DNA from: Helicobacteraceae bacterium
Lineage (GTDB): Bacteria > Campylobacterota > Campylobacteria > Campylobacterales > Sulfurimonadaceae
Reading direction: 5' to 3'
DNA length: 11,583 bases
Assembly (NCBI GenBank): GCA_015489055.1
Contig: WFMO01000017.1
Span: 1 to 11,583, forward strand
A model generated the notes under the pieces. It was not told the origin of the DNA, made no database searches, and was given only the letters and a program-made list of their open reading frames with translations. Shown piece after piece: positions 1 to 6,910 of the stretch (positions within the stretch are counted from its first letter, which is position 1; each line of letters begins with the position of its first letter). A program made the position numbers and the translations under genes.

Positions 1-32
1 ATAATCTTTTTTAAAGAATTTTCAAAGATTAT
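1..32. repeat. A/T-rich inverted repeat downstream of the hyf-like operon, possible weak terminator
   Basis: Bases 1-9 (ATAATCTTT) and 24-32 (AAAGATTAT) are perfect reverse complements, giving a 9-bp stem with a 14-base loop. It lies 24 bases past the stop codon of the last gene of the minus-strand operon, where a terminator would be expected. Only one of the nine pairs is G-C, and the stem ends at the window edge, so neither a following U-tract nor a longer stem can be judged. It may be a weak terminator for the minus strand or a chance A/T palindrome. Confidence 0.25.
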
Positions 33-55
33 ACAATTAATAAAATTAAGAGAAA

Positions 56-562
56 CTATATTTTTTTTAAAAACTTTAATAATTCTTTAATAATTTCATC
101 CGGCTGTGGTGGACAACCTGGTATATGGTGAGTGACTTCAATGTGATCTTGCACAGGAGCCATAATGGCATATGTTTTTTCAAAAACACTTTGCATAAGT
201 GGACAGTCGCCTAAAGTTACAATCCATTTTGGAGAAGGGACCTGCTCTTTGACTTCTAGAAGATGATGATACATATTGGAAGTTAAAACACCGCTTACAA
301 GCAGTATATCCGCATGTCTTGGACTTGCTACAAAATATATACCAAGACCTTCAAGATTATAGTAAGGGTTTGAGAGTGCATTACATTCTGCTTCACAGGC
401 GTTACAACTACCACTATCTACCATCCTGATAGCCAAAGAGCCGGCGAATTTTTTATTTACAAGAGTTTTTATCTCTTTTTTTGTATTATCAAGCTTATCG
501 TTCGTTTTTATTTTTTCTGTTAGTATGCCCGTTTGCATCCGTTTTCGTATAAAATTAATCAT
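56..562 (-). CDS. hyfI: HyfI/NuoB-like small subunit of an Ehr-type (hydrogenase-4-like) complex
   Basis: A 168-residue soluble protein of the NuoB / [NiFe]-hydrogenase small-subunit family. In this family it holds the proximal [4Fe-4S] cluster next to the active-site cavity of the large subunit, on the cytoplasmic side of the membrane arm. All four cluster ligands are visible: C53 and C56 in GSCNACE, C120 in LGDCP, and C150 in the family motif PGCPP (148-152). Residues 1-40 are a polar, lysine-rich extension ahead of the conserved core. The start codon overlaps the stop of the hyfG-like gene by 4 bases (ATGA), so the two are probably translationally coupled; it is the last gene of the operon. 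The electron-transfer cluster is intact although the partner large subunit has lost its metal ligands, so electrons presumably still pass through this subunit. The family is clear; the name is by homology and the complex is probably not a true hydrogenase. Confidence 0.92.
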   Translation of the reverse strand: MINFIRKRMQTGILTEKIKTNDKLDNTKKEIKTLVNKKFAGSLAIRMVDSGSCNACEAECNALSNPYYNLEGLGIYFVASPRHADILLVSGVLTSNMYHHLLEVKEQVPSPKWIVTLGDCPLMQSVFEKTYAIMAPVQDHIEVTHHIPGCPPQPDEIIKELLKFLKKI

Positions 563-1932
563 AAATCATTTCCTGCATAACTTAAGTCACAACTTTTATT
601 GATAAGAGGGAAATCCGCTATGATATCTTTAAGCATCATAGCGTGGATGACTTGCCAATTTACATGGCTTGGATCTCTTACAAAAAATCTATCAATCAAA
701 CCGCCATTAACATCAACGCTCATAAACAGCTCTCCAATAGAGCTTTCAACGAAAGTTTGATATGAGCCGTTATTAAACTTCTCCGGCATCTCTACATGTA
801 AAGGTTTGATATCTTGTAACAGACTTTTCATCATCTCTATAGAGTTATAAATCTCCATAATACGAAGCAAAAATCTAGCTGCCACATCGCCGCTTGTTTG
901 CAGCATTGTTTTAAAGCCGTGTTGTTTATAAAAATCATTATCACGACGATCAAGAGCAACACCGCTGGCTCTTGCCATGACTCCTACAGAGTCATATTTA
1001 ACGGCCTTAGTATGCGTGAGTATCCCTGTAGTATCAAATCTATCCCATAAAGATGGTACTCCTTTTATCCATTTCTCAAACCATTTTATCTCTTTGTGAA
1101 GCTCATCTAAAAAGTTTAAAAACTCTTGATGATCAAAATTTGGTATTTTAAAACTAACAGCATCAAATCCAAATCTATGACCTGTTAATTGTTTAAATAT
1201 CCGCCTGCTGTCTTCGGCTAATTTTGAGGCAAAAGAGAGTGCTGCGCTAAAGCCTGCATCATTTGGGATAAACCCGATATCTGATACATGGTGGATAAGT
1301 CGTTCAAATTCCAATAAAAGAGCATGATATGATTTTATCTCTACGGGTAGAGCAGTCTTTGATGCTTGAGATATTATATCCATGTAGGCTGTTTGGTATG
1401 CAACGGATTCGTTACCGCTAATGCGTCCCACTATAGCTCTTGCATCCAAAAGAGATTTATTTTGTACCATTTTTTCGATCCCGCGATGAGTATAAAAATG
1501 TCTGATATCAAGATGTAGCATCCGCTCTCCGTCTTGAGAGAATTGAAAATGTCCAGGTTCTATAATGCCTGCATGTATAGGTCCAACAGCGACTTCAAAA
1601 ACCCCATCACCCCCAACGGTCTTATATTTATATGGTTTAAAATTGGTAAATTCTATCGTTTTTGCGGTAAAGTTTTTTTGCAAAGGGTGTATATCTTGTG
1701 GAAATCGTTCGTGATGAAGTAGTGGGCGAGTATCAAAACTGTTTGCAAATACAATACCAAAATCATCAAAGATTTTTCGCTCATACCAAAGCGCAGATGG
1801 ATATTGATGAGCTATGCTTGAAGCTGTCGAAGCATTTTTATCAATAGTCTCCTTTTGTGTTTTTGTATCAAAAACGGTAACAATCTCAAAAGAATTCCCA
1901 ATATCTTTTGCAAATTTAGCAATAAGTCTCAT
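559..1932 (-). CDS. hyfG: HyfG/NuoCD-like large subunit without [NiFe]-binding cysteines (Ehr-type)
   Basis: A 457-residue fusion of a short NuoC-like domain (about 1-85, with the signature P45-SALWYERKIFDDFGI) and a NuoD / group 4 hydrogenase large-subunit domain (about 105-457; GPIHAGIIEPGHF at 117-129, HRGIEKM at 149-155). E. coli HyfG is roughly 100 residues longer; the NuoC part is shortened here. In catalytic relatives, two CxxC motifs bind Ni and Fe. Here the first, normally RICGIC, reads RISGNE (170-175) and the second, normally DPCxxC, reads DPSHVN (420-425), so all four ligands are replaced (S172, E175, S422, N425). C448 is the only cysteine in the protein. The N-E-x-x-A-Y string at 174-179 recalls the NNE-AY segment of complex I NuoD. 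The C-terminus (IIADFPLINKS then LSYAGNDL) is intact, so this is not a truncation. It overlaps both neighbours by 4 bases. Hydrogenase activity is very unlikely; the real substrate site is unknown, and an Ehr complex is the best fit. Confidence 0.93.
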   Translation of the reverse strand: MRLIAKFAKDIGNSFEIVTVFDTKTQKETIDKNASTASSIAHQYPSALWYERKIFDDFGIVFANSFDTRPLLHHERFPQDIHPLQKNFTAKTIEFTNFKPYKYKTVGGDGVFEVAVGPIHAGIIEPGHFQFSQDGERMLHLDIRHFYTHRGIEKMVQNKSLLDARAIVGRISGNESVAYQTAYMDIISQASKTALPVEIKSYHALLLEFERLIHHVSDIGFIPNDAGFSAALSFASKLAEDSRRIFKQLTGHRFGFDAVSFKIPNFDHQEFLNFLDELHKEIKWFEKWIKGVPSLWDRFDTTGILTHTKAVKYDSVGVMARASGVALDRRDNDFYKQHGFKTMLQTSGDVAARFLLRIMEIYNSIEMMKSLLQDIKPLHVEMPEKFNNGSYQTFVESSIGELFMSVDVNGGLIDRFFVRDPSHVNWQVIHAMMLKDIIADFPLINKSCDLSYAGNDL

Positions 1933-3344
1933 GATATACTCCTTAGATATTGCATAGACTGTGGAAGTAAAAGTAGTGCCAATGAAACAGCAAGTATGAC
2001 AAGAGCGATTATTTCACTGCTATATACCTTTTTCTCCTCCTGGGTGCCACCATATTTCATAGATTGATATATAGCCGTAAAACGGTAAAATATAATTGAT
2101 AATAAAATCAGCAAAAACGCGATAGCTGCGATCATAGCCAGCATATGGTGTGTGTGTTTTGCCATATTTATCATAGCTCCAAAACCATATATTTCAGAAA
2201 AAAACATGGGACTAGGAGGCACTGATACGATAGCCAGTAAAAATAATCCCACGATGAACCAGAAGATTTTTCCTTTAATGCCTTTATATCCTCTTAATGC
2301 GCCTGCTATGTGATATTTGCCTTTTGATTCGAGCACTCCCGTTGAGAGAAATAGTGAAGGTTTTAAAAATGCATGAGCGCCAAAATGCAGAAGTGCCGCA
2401 AACGTTCCACCGCTAACCCAAAACAAAGCAATAAGTGCCATATGCTCAATGCCAGAAAAGCTAAACAAGCGAATAAAATCTTTAGCTCTGTAGATTAAAA
2501 ACGCAACAATAAAGATTGTTAAAAAAGAGTAGATAAACACAAAGCCAAAGAGCTGTGTAAAGTCTATCTGCATAACGATTTTGCTAAATCTGAAAAAACC
2601 TATCATAACCGCACTCTCTAGTATTCCGCTAAAAAGGGCGGGTACGGGGTAAAATGAAGCTCGCTCGATATCTGCTAGCCAAAGATTCATGGGAAACATA
2701 CCAAGTTTTATAAACATACCCACGGTTGTAATGGCAAATCCGATTTCAAACAAAAATGGCATTTTTATCTCTTTTATATGTGCTAATAGTGCGTTAAAAT
2801 TCATGGCATTATCACCTAAGAGCGGTTTTGCGCTTGCGTAAATAAGTATAATCCCAAATAAAATAATAGATATAGCGATAGTATCTACGATCATATAGTT
2901 CCATGCTTCCTTGTGTGCCGTGCTTGTATAGTTTATCTTTATCATATATACAGTTGAGAGTGTTGCAAACTCAAGTCCTACCCAGTATATGCCCATGTTA
3001 TTTGAAAGCGTTGAGAGTATCAGACCAAGCCAAAAAAGGGCAAAAAATCTATAAAAACGGTTATATGCCCTTTTTTTAATATTTACATGTTTATGTAAAG
3101 TCATAAGTGCCAGCGACACTCCAATGCTCACAACTGATGAGACTAAAAATACATAATCACCGAGTTTATCAACTATAAGATAATTTCCTACAAGATGATA
3201 CGGATAAGGCAGTTTAAATAGCATAATATTTGGTATTATGATTGTAAACGATATAAGAGGCAAAAGATTTGCGATCTTATCTGTTTTGACAAAGCTCACT
3301 ATAAACATCAAAATGGCAGGTAACAGTAAAAAGAAAATAATCAT
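1929..3344 (-). CDS. hyfF: HyfF/NuoN-like antiporter-type membrane subunit
   Basis: A 471-residue, strongly hydrophobic protein with about a dozen or more membrane segments, of the proton-translocating antiporter-like family (NuoL/M/N, HyfF, Mrp). Features recognised: a membrane glutamate in WVGLEFATLS (E125), the lysine of KLGMFPMNLWL (K213), the GIEHMALI segment (298-305), HFGAHAFLKPSLFLS (H320, H324, K328) and PPSPMFFSE (376-384). These charged residues sit where this family carries its proton path. The stretch FSGILESA (238-245) has a glutamate (E243) where HyfB/NuoM relatives usually have a lysine, and the region near 220-230 lacks the usual FHxWLPDAH. It is divergent but complete. The start overlaps the stop of the hyfE-like gene and the stop overlaps the start of the hyfG-like gene, each by 4 bases. 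Role in ion pumping is inferred from the family. Confidence 0.88.
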   Translation of the reverse strand: MIIFFLLLPAILMFIVSFVKTDKIANLLPLISFTIIIPNIMLFKLPYPYHLVGNYLIVDKLGDYVFLVSSVVSIGVSLALMTLHKHVNIKKRAYNRFYRFFALFWLGLILSTLSNNMGIYWVGLEFATLSTVYMIKINYTSTAHKEAWNYMIVDTIAISIILFGIILIYASAKPLLGDNAMNFNALLAHIKEIKMPFLFEIGFAITTVGMFIKLGMFPMNLWLADIERASFYPVPALFSGILESAVMIGFFRFSKIVMQIDFTQLFGFVFIYSFLTIFIVAFLIYRAKDFIRLFSFSGIEHMALIALFWVSGGTFAALLHFGAHAFLKPSLFLSTGVLESKGKYHIAGALRGYKGIKGKIFWFIVGLFLLAIVSVPPSPMFFSEIYGFGAMINMAKHTHHMLAMIAAIAFLLILLSIIFYRFTAIYQSMKYGGTQEEKKVYSSEIIALVILAVSLALLLLPQSMQYLRSIS

Positions 3345-3934
3345 GCCTTAACTCCCGTATCTTTAAAAAGAAGATTAATGATAACAATTGCCATCAATAT
3401 ATCAAAAAATACTCCCAGCTCCACGAGCATGGGCATACCGTTTGTGGCCGTAATCCCAAGTAGAAACAGCGCATTGTCAAGAGTTAGAAATCCAATGATT
3501 TTAGGTGCTACATGATTATGCTCCATCATCAAGATAAGCGTTAAAAACAGAGATGAGATGCTAATAGAGATATCGTTTGGATTTGCTTGGAGCATATGAC
3601 TTATCGGTTCAGCGATAAAAAATGTAAAAACCAAAATAGCCGGTATTAATATAACTGAATAATGCACCTTTATATTTGGCGTTATTTGCCTTTGAAGATG
3701 AAATTTATTGCTTAAATATTTTAGTACATACGGTATGATTAGTGCTTTTAACACCAGTGTTATCACACCGCTTACAATAAGAGCGTTATCATGCACTTTT
3801 ATGCCGATAAAAACGGCTAAAAGCCCAAGCATAAGTGAATTTACAAAATACCAAAATATCAAGCGGTAAAGTCTTGCCGTAAAGATTGATATAATGAGCG
3901 TAGCTAAAAATAAACCGATTAAAAAATTATCCAT
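3341..3934 (-). CDS. hyfE: HyfE-like (extended NuoK-type) membrane subunit
   Basis: A 197-residue hydrophobic protein matching HyfE, an enlarged relative of the small complex I subunit NuoK (E. coli HyfE is slightly longer). Two family landmarks are visible: VLKALIIPYVLKY at 61-73, with K63, and the C-terminal GMPMLVELGVFFDIL at 166-180, with E172, a membrane carboxylate of the kind that helps couple electron flow to ion movement. At 152-155 the protein has LDNA where I would expect an ENG-like sequence. About six to seven membrane segments are predictable by eye. The gene starts 4 bases after the hyfC-like stop and overlaps the hyfF-like start by 4 bases, so it is in the middle of the operon. 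As a membrane linker between the HyfC-like anchor and the HyfF-like antiporter subunit, its role is inferred from complex I. Confidence 0.85.
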   Translation of the reverse strand: MDNFLIGLFLATLIISIFTARLYRLIFWYFVNSLMLGLLAVFIGIKVHDNALIVSGVITLVLKALIIPYVLKYLSNKFHLQRQITPNIKVHYSVILIPAILVFTFFIAEPISHMLQANPNDISISISSLFLTLILMMEHNHVAPKIIGFLTLDNALFLLGITATNGMPMLVELGVFFDILMAIVIINLLFKDTGVKA

Positions 3935-3938
3935 AATA

Positions 3939-4859
3939 CTAGGCTCCCAGCACGTAAAATGTTATTAAAGATAAAAAAGCAAAAACTATCGAGATACCCA
4001 GAAGGTTTGGCACCTTAAAGAGTCTTAGTTTGGCAGTGCCTATCTCAAGCAAAGCGATAGCTATGCAGATAATGAGCAGCTTCGCTATAAAAATAACAAG
4101 TGCGACAGGTATGCTAAATTGTAATCCAAAAGGCATAAAAAGTGATGCAAACAAAGAGGCAAAAATGATAAATTTTATAGATGATGCCATCTCGACAATA
4201 GCTAAATATACTCCCGTAATATCTAAAATCATCGCTTCATGAATCATGGTCACTTCCAGGTGGGTCTGAGGATTATCAACGGGAATTCTACCGTTTTCAG
4301 CTATTAAAAGAATAAAAAAACTAATAGCGGAGAATAAAAAGCTTGCCATATGTTTTTGAGGAAATGATGATGCCAGATTAACGCCTGCTTGACCGATTCC
4401 AAGATTGCCCGCCATCATAGAAACACTAAATACGGTTAGTATCATAGCCGGCTCAACAAGCGCAGAAATAAACGCTTCGCGACTTGAGCCCATGCCGCCA
4501 AAACTACTGGCGCTATCTAGTCCTAAGAGCATCAAAAAGAAAGTGGATAAAGATATTAGCCCTGTTATCGTAAACGCATCAACAAAGCTAACATAATACG
4601 CACCTTTAACAATAGGTGGTAACAAAAAAAGTACGATAAGCAAAGGAGATAGTATTAAAAATGGAGCCACTCTCGTAACGGCACTTGTTTCTTCGCTAAT
4701 TATCGTCTCTTTACTCATAAGTTTTGAAAAATTTCTATATCCTTGGAAGATAGATATAGGCTTTTTAAACGTTATAAACATCTTTATCTGTGTAATAAAA
4801 CTAAGCAACAATGGTGAGATTACGATAAGTAATATGATTGTAGATAAATAAAGTATCAT
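3939..4859 (-). CDS. hyfC: HyfC/NuoH-like membrane anchor subunit
   Basis: A 306-residue membrane protein of the NuoH/HyfC/HycD family, the subunit that docks the soluble module and, in complex I, forms the quinone-entry chamber. The most diagnostic stretch is at 188-208: E188, then RIPVDNPQTHLE (191-202) followed by H207-E208. An early cytoplasmic loop has the family pattern FQGYRNFSKLMSKE (38-51), and GGMGSSREAFIS (121-132) is the counterpart of the NuoH GGSRS-type loop. The length is normal for HyfC. Start: the ATG at 4859 overlaps the hyfB-like stop (ATGA) and is preceded by a good ribosome binding site, AGGAG on the minus strand at 4867-4871. Whether it still forms a quinone site cannot be told from the sequence; with the hydrogenase centre lost, an electron acceptor near this subunit is a reasonable guess. 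Confidence 0.92.
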   Translation of the reverse strand: MILYLSTIILLIVISPLLLSFITQIKMFITFKKPISIFQGYRNFSKLMSKETIISEETSAVTRVAPFLILSPLLIVLFLLPPIVKGAYYVSFVDAFTITGLISLSTFFLMLLGLDSASSFGGMGSSREAFISALVEPAMILTVFSVSMMAGNLGIGQAGVNLASSFPQKHMASFLFSAISFFILLIAENGRIPVDNPQTHLEVTMIHEAMILDITGVYLAIVEMASSIKFIIFASLFASLFMPFGLQFSIPVALVIFIAKLLIICIAIALLEIGTAKLRLFKVPNLLGISIVFAFLSLITFYVLGA

Positions 4860-6757
4860 TTTTTATCTCCTATGACAAGGATTTTTATTGTTATTATCAT
4901 AACAACCGTCTCTATGGCAAAAGTTGCCCAGCTAAACTGATGTGAAAAGATTCTGTAGCTAAATAAAACCATTAAAAGAAGATTGAATATGATAGCAACA
5001 TAACGACGTTGCTCAAAATGTGCAAAACGGTACACCCAATAACTGGTTATATTTGTAAGCCTTACAAGACTCGTATAAAGAGAGACCTCAAATAAAGGTT
5101 TTACATGTACGGCGTAATGTGATGAGGTAAATATTGTATTGTGTCCTTTAACCTTTTCTGTATTTAAATGTTCTTGCGGTTTATACAACCATGTAAAAAA
5201 TCTTCGGATTGGTCCCGCAAATCCTGTGGATGAATATTGTGTTCTTGATGAAGTTCTATATCCGCATGCCCATGTTTTATAGATACGTTCTTTTACATGT
5301 AAAGCTTTGTAAGCAAATATCAATAAAAATGTAATGCCCAAAAGTGCTATAAGTAAAATAAGGGGCGATACTACTCCGCCATTTATGCCTACTGAGTGCA
5401 TCTGCCATATACCATGTGGAAAGATTTTGTGATATACATCGGCTTTACCTAAAGAGACGAGCGTATTGCTAAAATAATGTATGTAAATAGGCGCTAGAAG
5501 CATTAGCGATATAACAACTAGTGCCATAAGTATCATGCCTATTTTCATAAGTGAATTTACTTCTGTCGCATGTTTTGCATTAGTGCTTCTATGCAATCCT
5601 AAAAAGGTGATGCCGTAAGCTTTGACAAAACATGCTATTGCCAGACCGCCTGTTAATGCAAGAGCAAAGATAGCAAAAGGGATTGTCAATTTTAATGTCA
5701 TGATATTTATATGGCTAGAGCTAAGCAGGGATTGAAATATCATCCATTCGCTTAAAAATCCGTTAGACGGAGGCAGGGCTGAGATGGATATGGCTGCTAT
5801 TAAAAATGTAATAGCCGTAATTGGCATAGTTTTAATCAGTCCGCCGTATTTTTCCATATTTTTTGTATTTGTTTGGTGCAATACGCTTCCCGCTCCCATA
5901 AATAAAAGTGATTTAAAGCTCATATGATTAAAGATATGAAACAAAGCGGCTATAAACGCAAAGGCACTAAGTAACGGCAGATGCAGAGTATCAAATATCA
6001 TACCCATCCCAAAAGCAATAAGTATAATACCTATATTTTCTATCGAGTGGTTTGCCAGCAGAGCCTTTATGTCATGTTCACTTAAAGCATATAAAACGCC
6101 GACAAGCGATGAGATAGCGCCGATGATTAAAATAACAACGCCCCACTGCAATGGCCATGGGTAGAGAATATCAAATAAAAATCTAAACAAGCCATAAAGC
6201 GCGATTTTAAGCATAACTCCACTCATAAGCGCTGAAACAGGGCTAGGGGCTTGTGGATGTGCATATGGCAGCCATACATGTAATGGTACCGCTCCGGCTT
6301 TACTTAAAAGCCCGAAGATTAAAAAGAAAAATAGTAGAGTTGGATATGCAAAATGAGAGGCTATAGCTTTTAATGCACTAAAACTTTGATTTATATCTCC
6401 ATTGCTTATAATTAGAAAAAATAATAATAAACAAACAAATCCAAGGTGAGTCATAAAAAAATAAAACCTAGCAGCAAAAAGATTTTCTTTATCTTTAGGT
6501 TCTGTTAGGATTAATTGCCAGCTTGTTAAGCTCATAAGCTCCCAAAAAAATAAAAACACTAAAGCATTAGCTGATATTACAACACCAATCATAGATAAAA
6601 TAAATCCAAAGTAGTGAATTAGATAATGAGTTTTTCTTTTAATATGCGGTAAATATCCAAAAGAATAAAACAAATTAGGTACAATGCCAAGCAATATAAG
6701 AACTGTAAAAACAGCCGAAAGTGTATCAAATAAAAACATAATTATGTATAGCTCCAC
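4856..6757 (-). CDS. hyfB: HyfB/NuoL-like antiporter-type membrane subunit, short N-terminus
   Basis: A 633-residue polytopic protein, first gene of the operon. Family marks in order: E73 in FFWELMSLTSW; K153-AGAVPLHVWLPYAHPQAP with H159 and H167; LMSGVMLK (177-184); LYALSEHDIKALLA (222-234); FNHMSFKSLLFMGAG (276-290) with H278 and K282; ALPPSNGFLSEW (327-338); and a C-terminal soluble stretch with TWACGY (495-500). These lysines, histidines and glutamates form the proton path of NuoL/Mrp-type subunits. Compared with E. coli HyfB, the motif DTLSAVF (11-17) lies about 65 residues too early, so the first one or two membrane helices are missing. The start is uncertain: GTG at 6757 has no ribosome binding site, while ATG at 6739 has GGAG (6752-6755) 12 bases before it. 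The reading frame stays open upstream to 6846 but offers no ATG, GTG or TTG. Confidence 0.9.
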   Translation of the reverse strand: MELYIIMFLFDTLSAVFTVLILLGIVPNLFYSFGYLPHIKRKTHYLIHYFGFILSMIGVVISANALVFLFFWELMSLTSWQLILTEPKDKENLFAARFYFFMTHLGFVCLLLFFLIISNGDINQSFSALKAIASHFAYPTLLFFFLIFGLLSKAGAVPLHVWLPYAHPQAPSPVSALMSGVMLKIALYGLFRFLFDILYPWPLQWGVVILIIGAISSLVGVLYALSEHDIKALLANHSIENIGIILIAFGMGMIFDTLHLPLLSAFAFIAALFHIFNHMSFKSLLFMGAGSVLHQTNTKNMEKYGGLIKTMPITAITFLIAAISISALPPSNGFLSEWMIFQSLLSSSHINIMTLKLTIPFAIFALALTGGLAIACFVKAYGITFLGLHRSTNAKHATEVNSLMKIGMILMALVVISLMLLAPIYIHYFSNTLVSLGKADVYHKIFPHGIWQMHSVGINGGVVSPLILLIALLGITFLLIFAYKALHVKERIYKTWACGYRTSSRTQYSSTGFAGPIRRFFTWLYKPQEHLNTEKVKGHNTIFTSSHYAVHVKPLFEVSLYTSLVRLTNITSYWVYRFAHFEQRRYVAIIFNLLLMVLFSYRIFSHQFSWATFAIETVVMIITIKILVIGDKK

Positions 6758-6765
6758 ATGAAATT

Positions 6766-6808
6766 GCAGGTTCGGTGGCGAAGTGTCATCGGACGGGAGG
6801 AAGACGCG
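6766..6808. other. GC-rich block of unknown nature in the hyf-like leader
   Basis: This 43-base stretch has 28 G or C bases (65%), while the flanks are strongly A/T-rich. On the minus strand it would be the 5-prime leader of the hyf-like operon, downstream of the -10 at 6825-6830. Just beside it, 6800-6815 forms a hairpin (minus strand GAAGA, loop UUCGCG, UCUUC). An outer 6-bp pairing, AATTGC (6762-6767) with GCAATT (6822-6827), would enclose the block. Read in the hyfB frame it is open (giving PSDDTSPPNLQFHV just before residue 2), but without a normal start. I tried to match it to SRP RNA, tRNA-Sec and common riboswitches and did not succeed. It may be a structured leader, a remnant of transferred DNA, or an untranslated piece of coding origin. 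Confidence 0.5.
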
Positions 6809-6824
6809 AATCTTCTTTTTCGCA

Positions 6825-6833
6825 ATTATACCA
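6825..6833 (-). promoter_or_regulatory. Extended -10 promoter element for the hyf-like operon
   Basis: On the minus strand the sequence reads TGGTATAAT, a perfect -10 hexamer (6825-6830) with the TGn extension. Transcription would start near 6818 and give a leader of about 60-80 bases. There is no well-placed -35; the FNR-like palindrome centred at 6855.5 is 37.5 bases upstream of the predicted start, close to but not exactly at the usual -41.5 activator position. Confidence 0.55.
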
Positions 6834-6848
6834 AAAGAATCTTAAAAC

Positions 6849-6862
6849 TTGATATATATCAA
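6849..6862. promoter_or_regulatory. FNR/CRP-family (FNR/Nnr-type) operator palindrome
   Basis: TTGATATATATCAA is a perfect match to the TTGAT-N4-ATCAA consensus bound by FNR and related Nnr/Dnr regulators. It lies between two divergent transcription units, 49 bases before the NnrS-like gene. Its left half doubles as the -35 of the rightward promoter. An alternative -10-like TAAAGT (6885-6890) would place it exactly at -41.5 for rightward activation. So regulation by oxygen or nitrogen oxides is likely, but repression and activation cannot be told apart. Confidence 0.65.
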
Positions 6863-6878
6863 CATCTTTTCTTATAAT
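6849..6878 (+). promoter_or_regulatory. Sigma70-like promoter of the NnrS-family gene
   Basis: TTGATA (6849-6854) and TATAAT (6873-6878) are separated by 18 bases, a near-consensus promoter. The predicted start near 6885 gives a 5-prime UTR of about 26 bases, and GGAG at 6902-6905 sits 5 bases ahead of the ATG at 6911. The -35 is inside the FNR-like palindrome, so a bound regulator would compete with polymerase here unless the downstream TAAAGT at 6885-6890 is the -10 actually used. Confidence 0.5.
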
Positions 6879-6910
6879 AAATGCTAAAGTTATAAAAAAT
6901 TGGAGAATAT

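Noticed and set aside
1534..2067. Plus-strand open frames opposite the hyfG- and hyfF-like genes, and at 4030-4242 and 4405-4596 opposite hyfC
   Set aside because: Short, antisense to conserved genes, and without recognisable domains; best read as shadows.
6715..6757. A 15-codon leader peptide on the minus strand (ATGACACTTCGC... ending just before the hyfB start, from about 6787)
   Set aside because: It lacks a ribosome binding site and any attenuator-like codon run; the open frame is short enough to be chance.
6766..6820. SRP RNA, selenocysteine tRNA or a known riboswitch in the GC-rich block
   Set aside because: The SRP domain IV pattern (GGAAGCAGC), a tRNA T-arm pairing, and the conserved cores of the riboswitches I know are not present.
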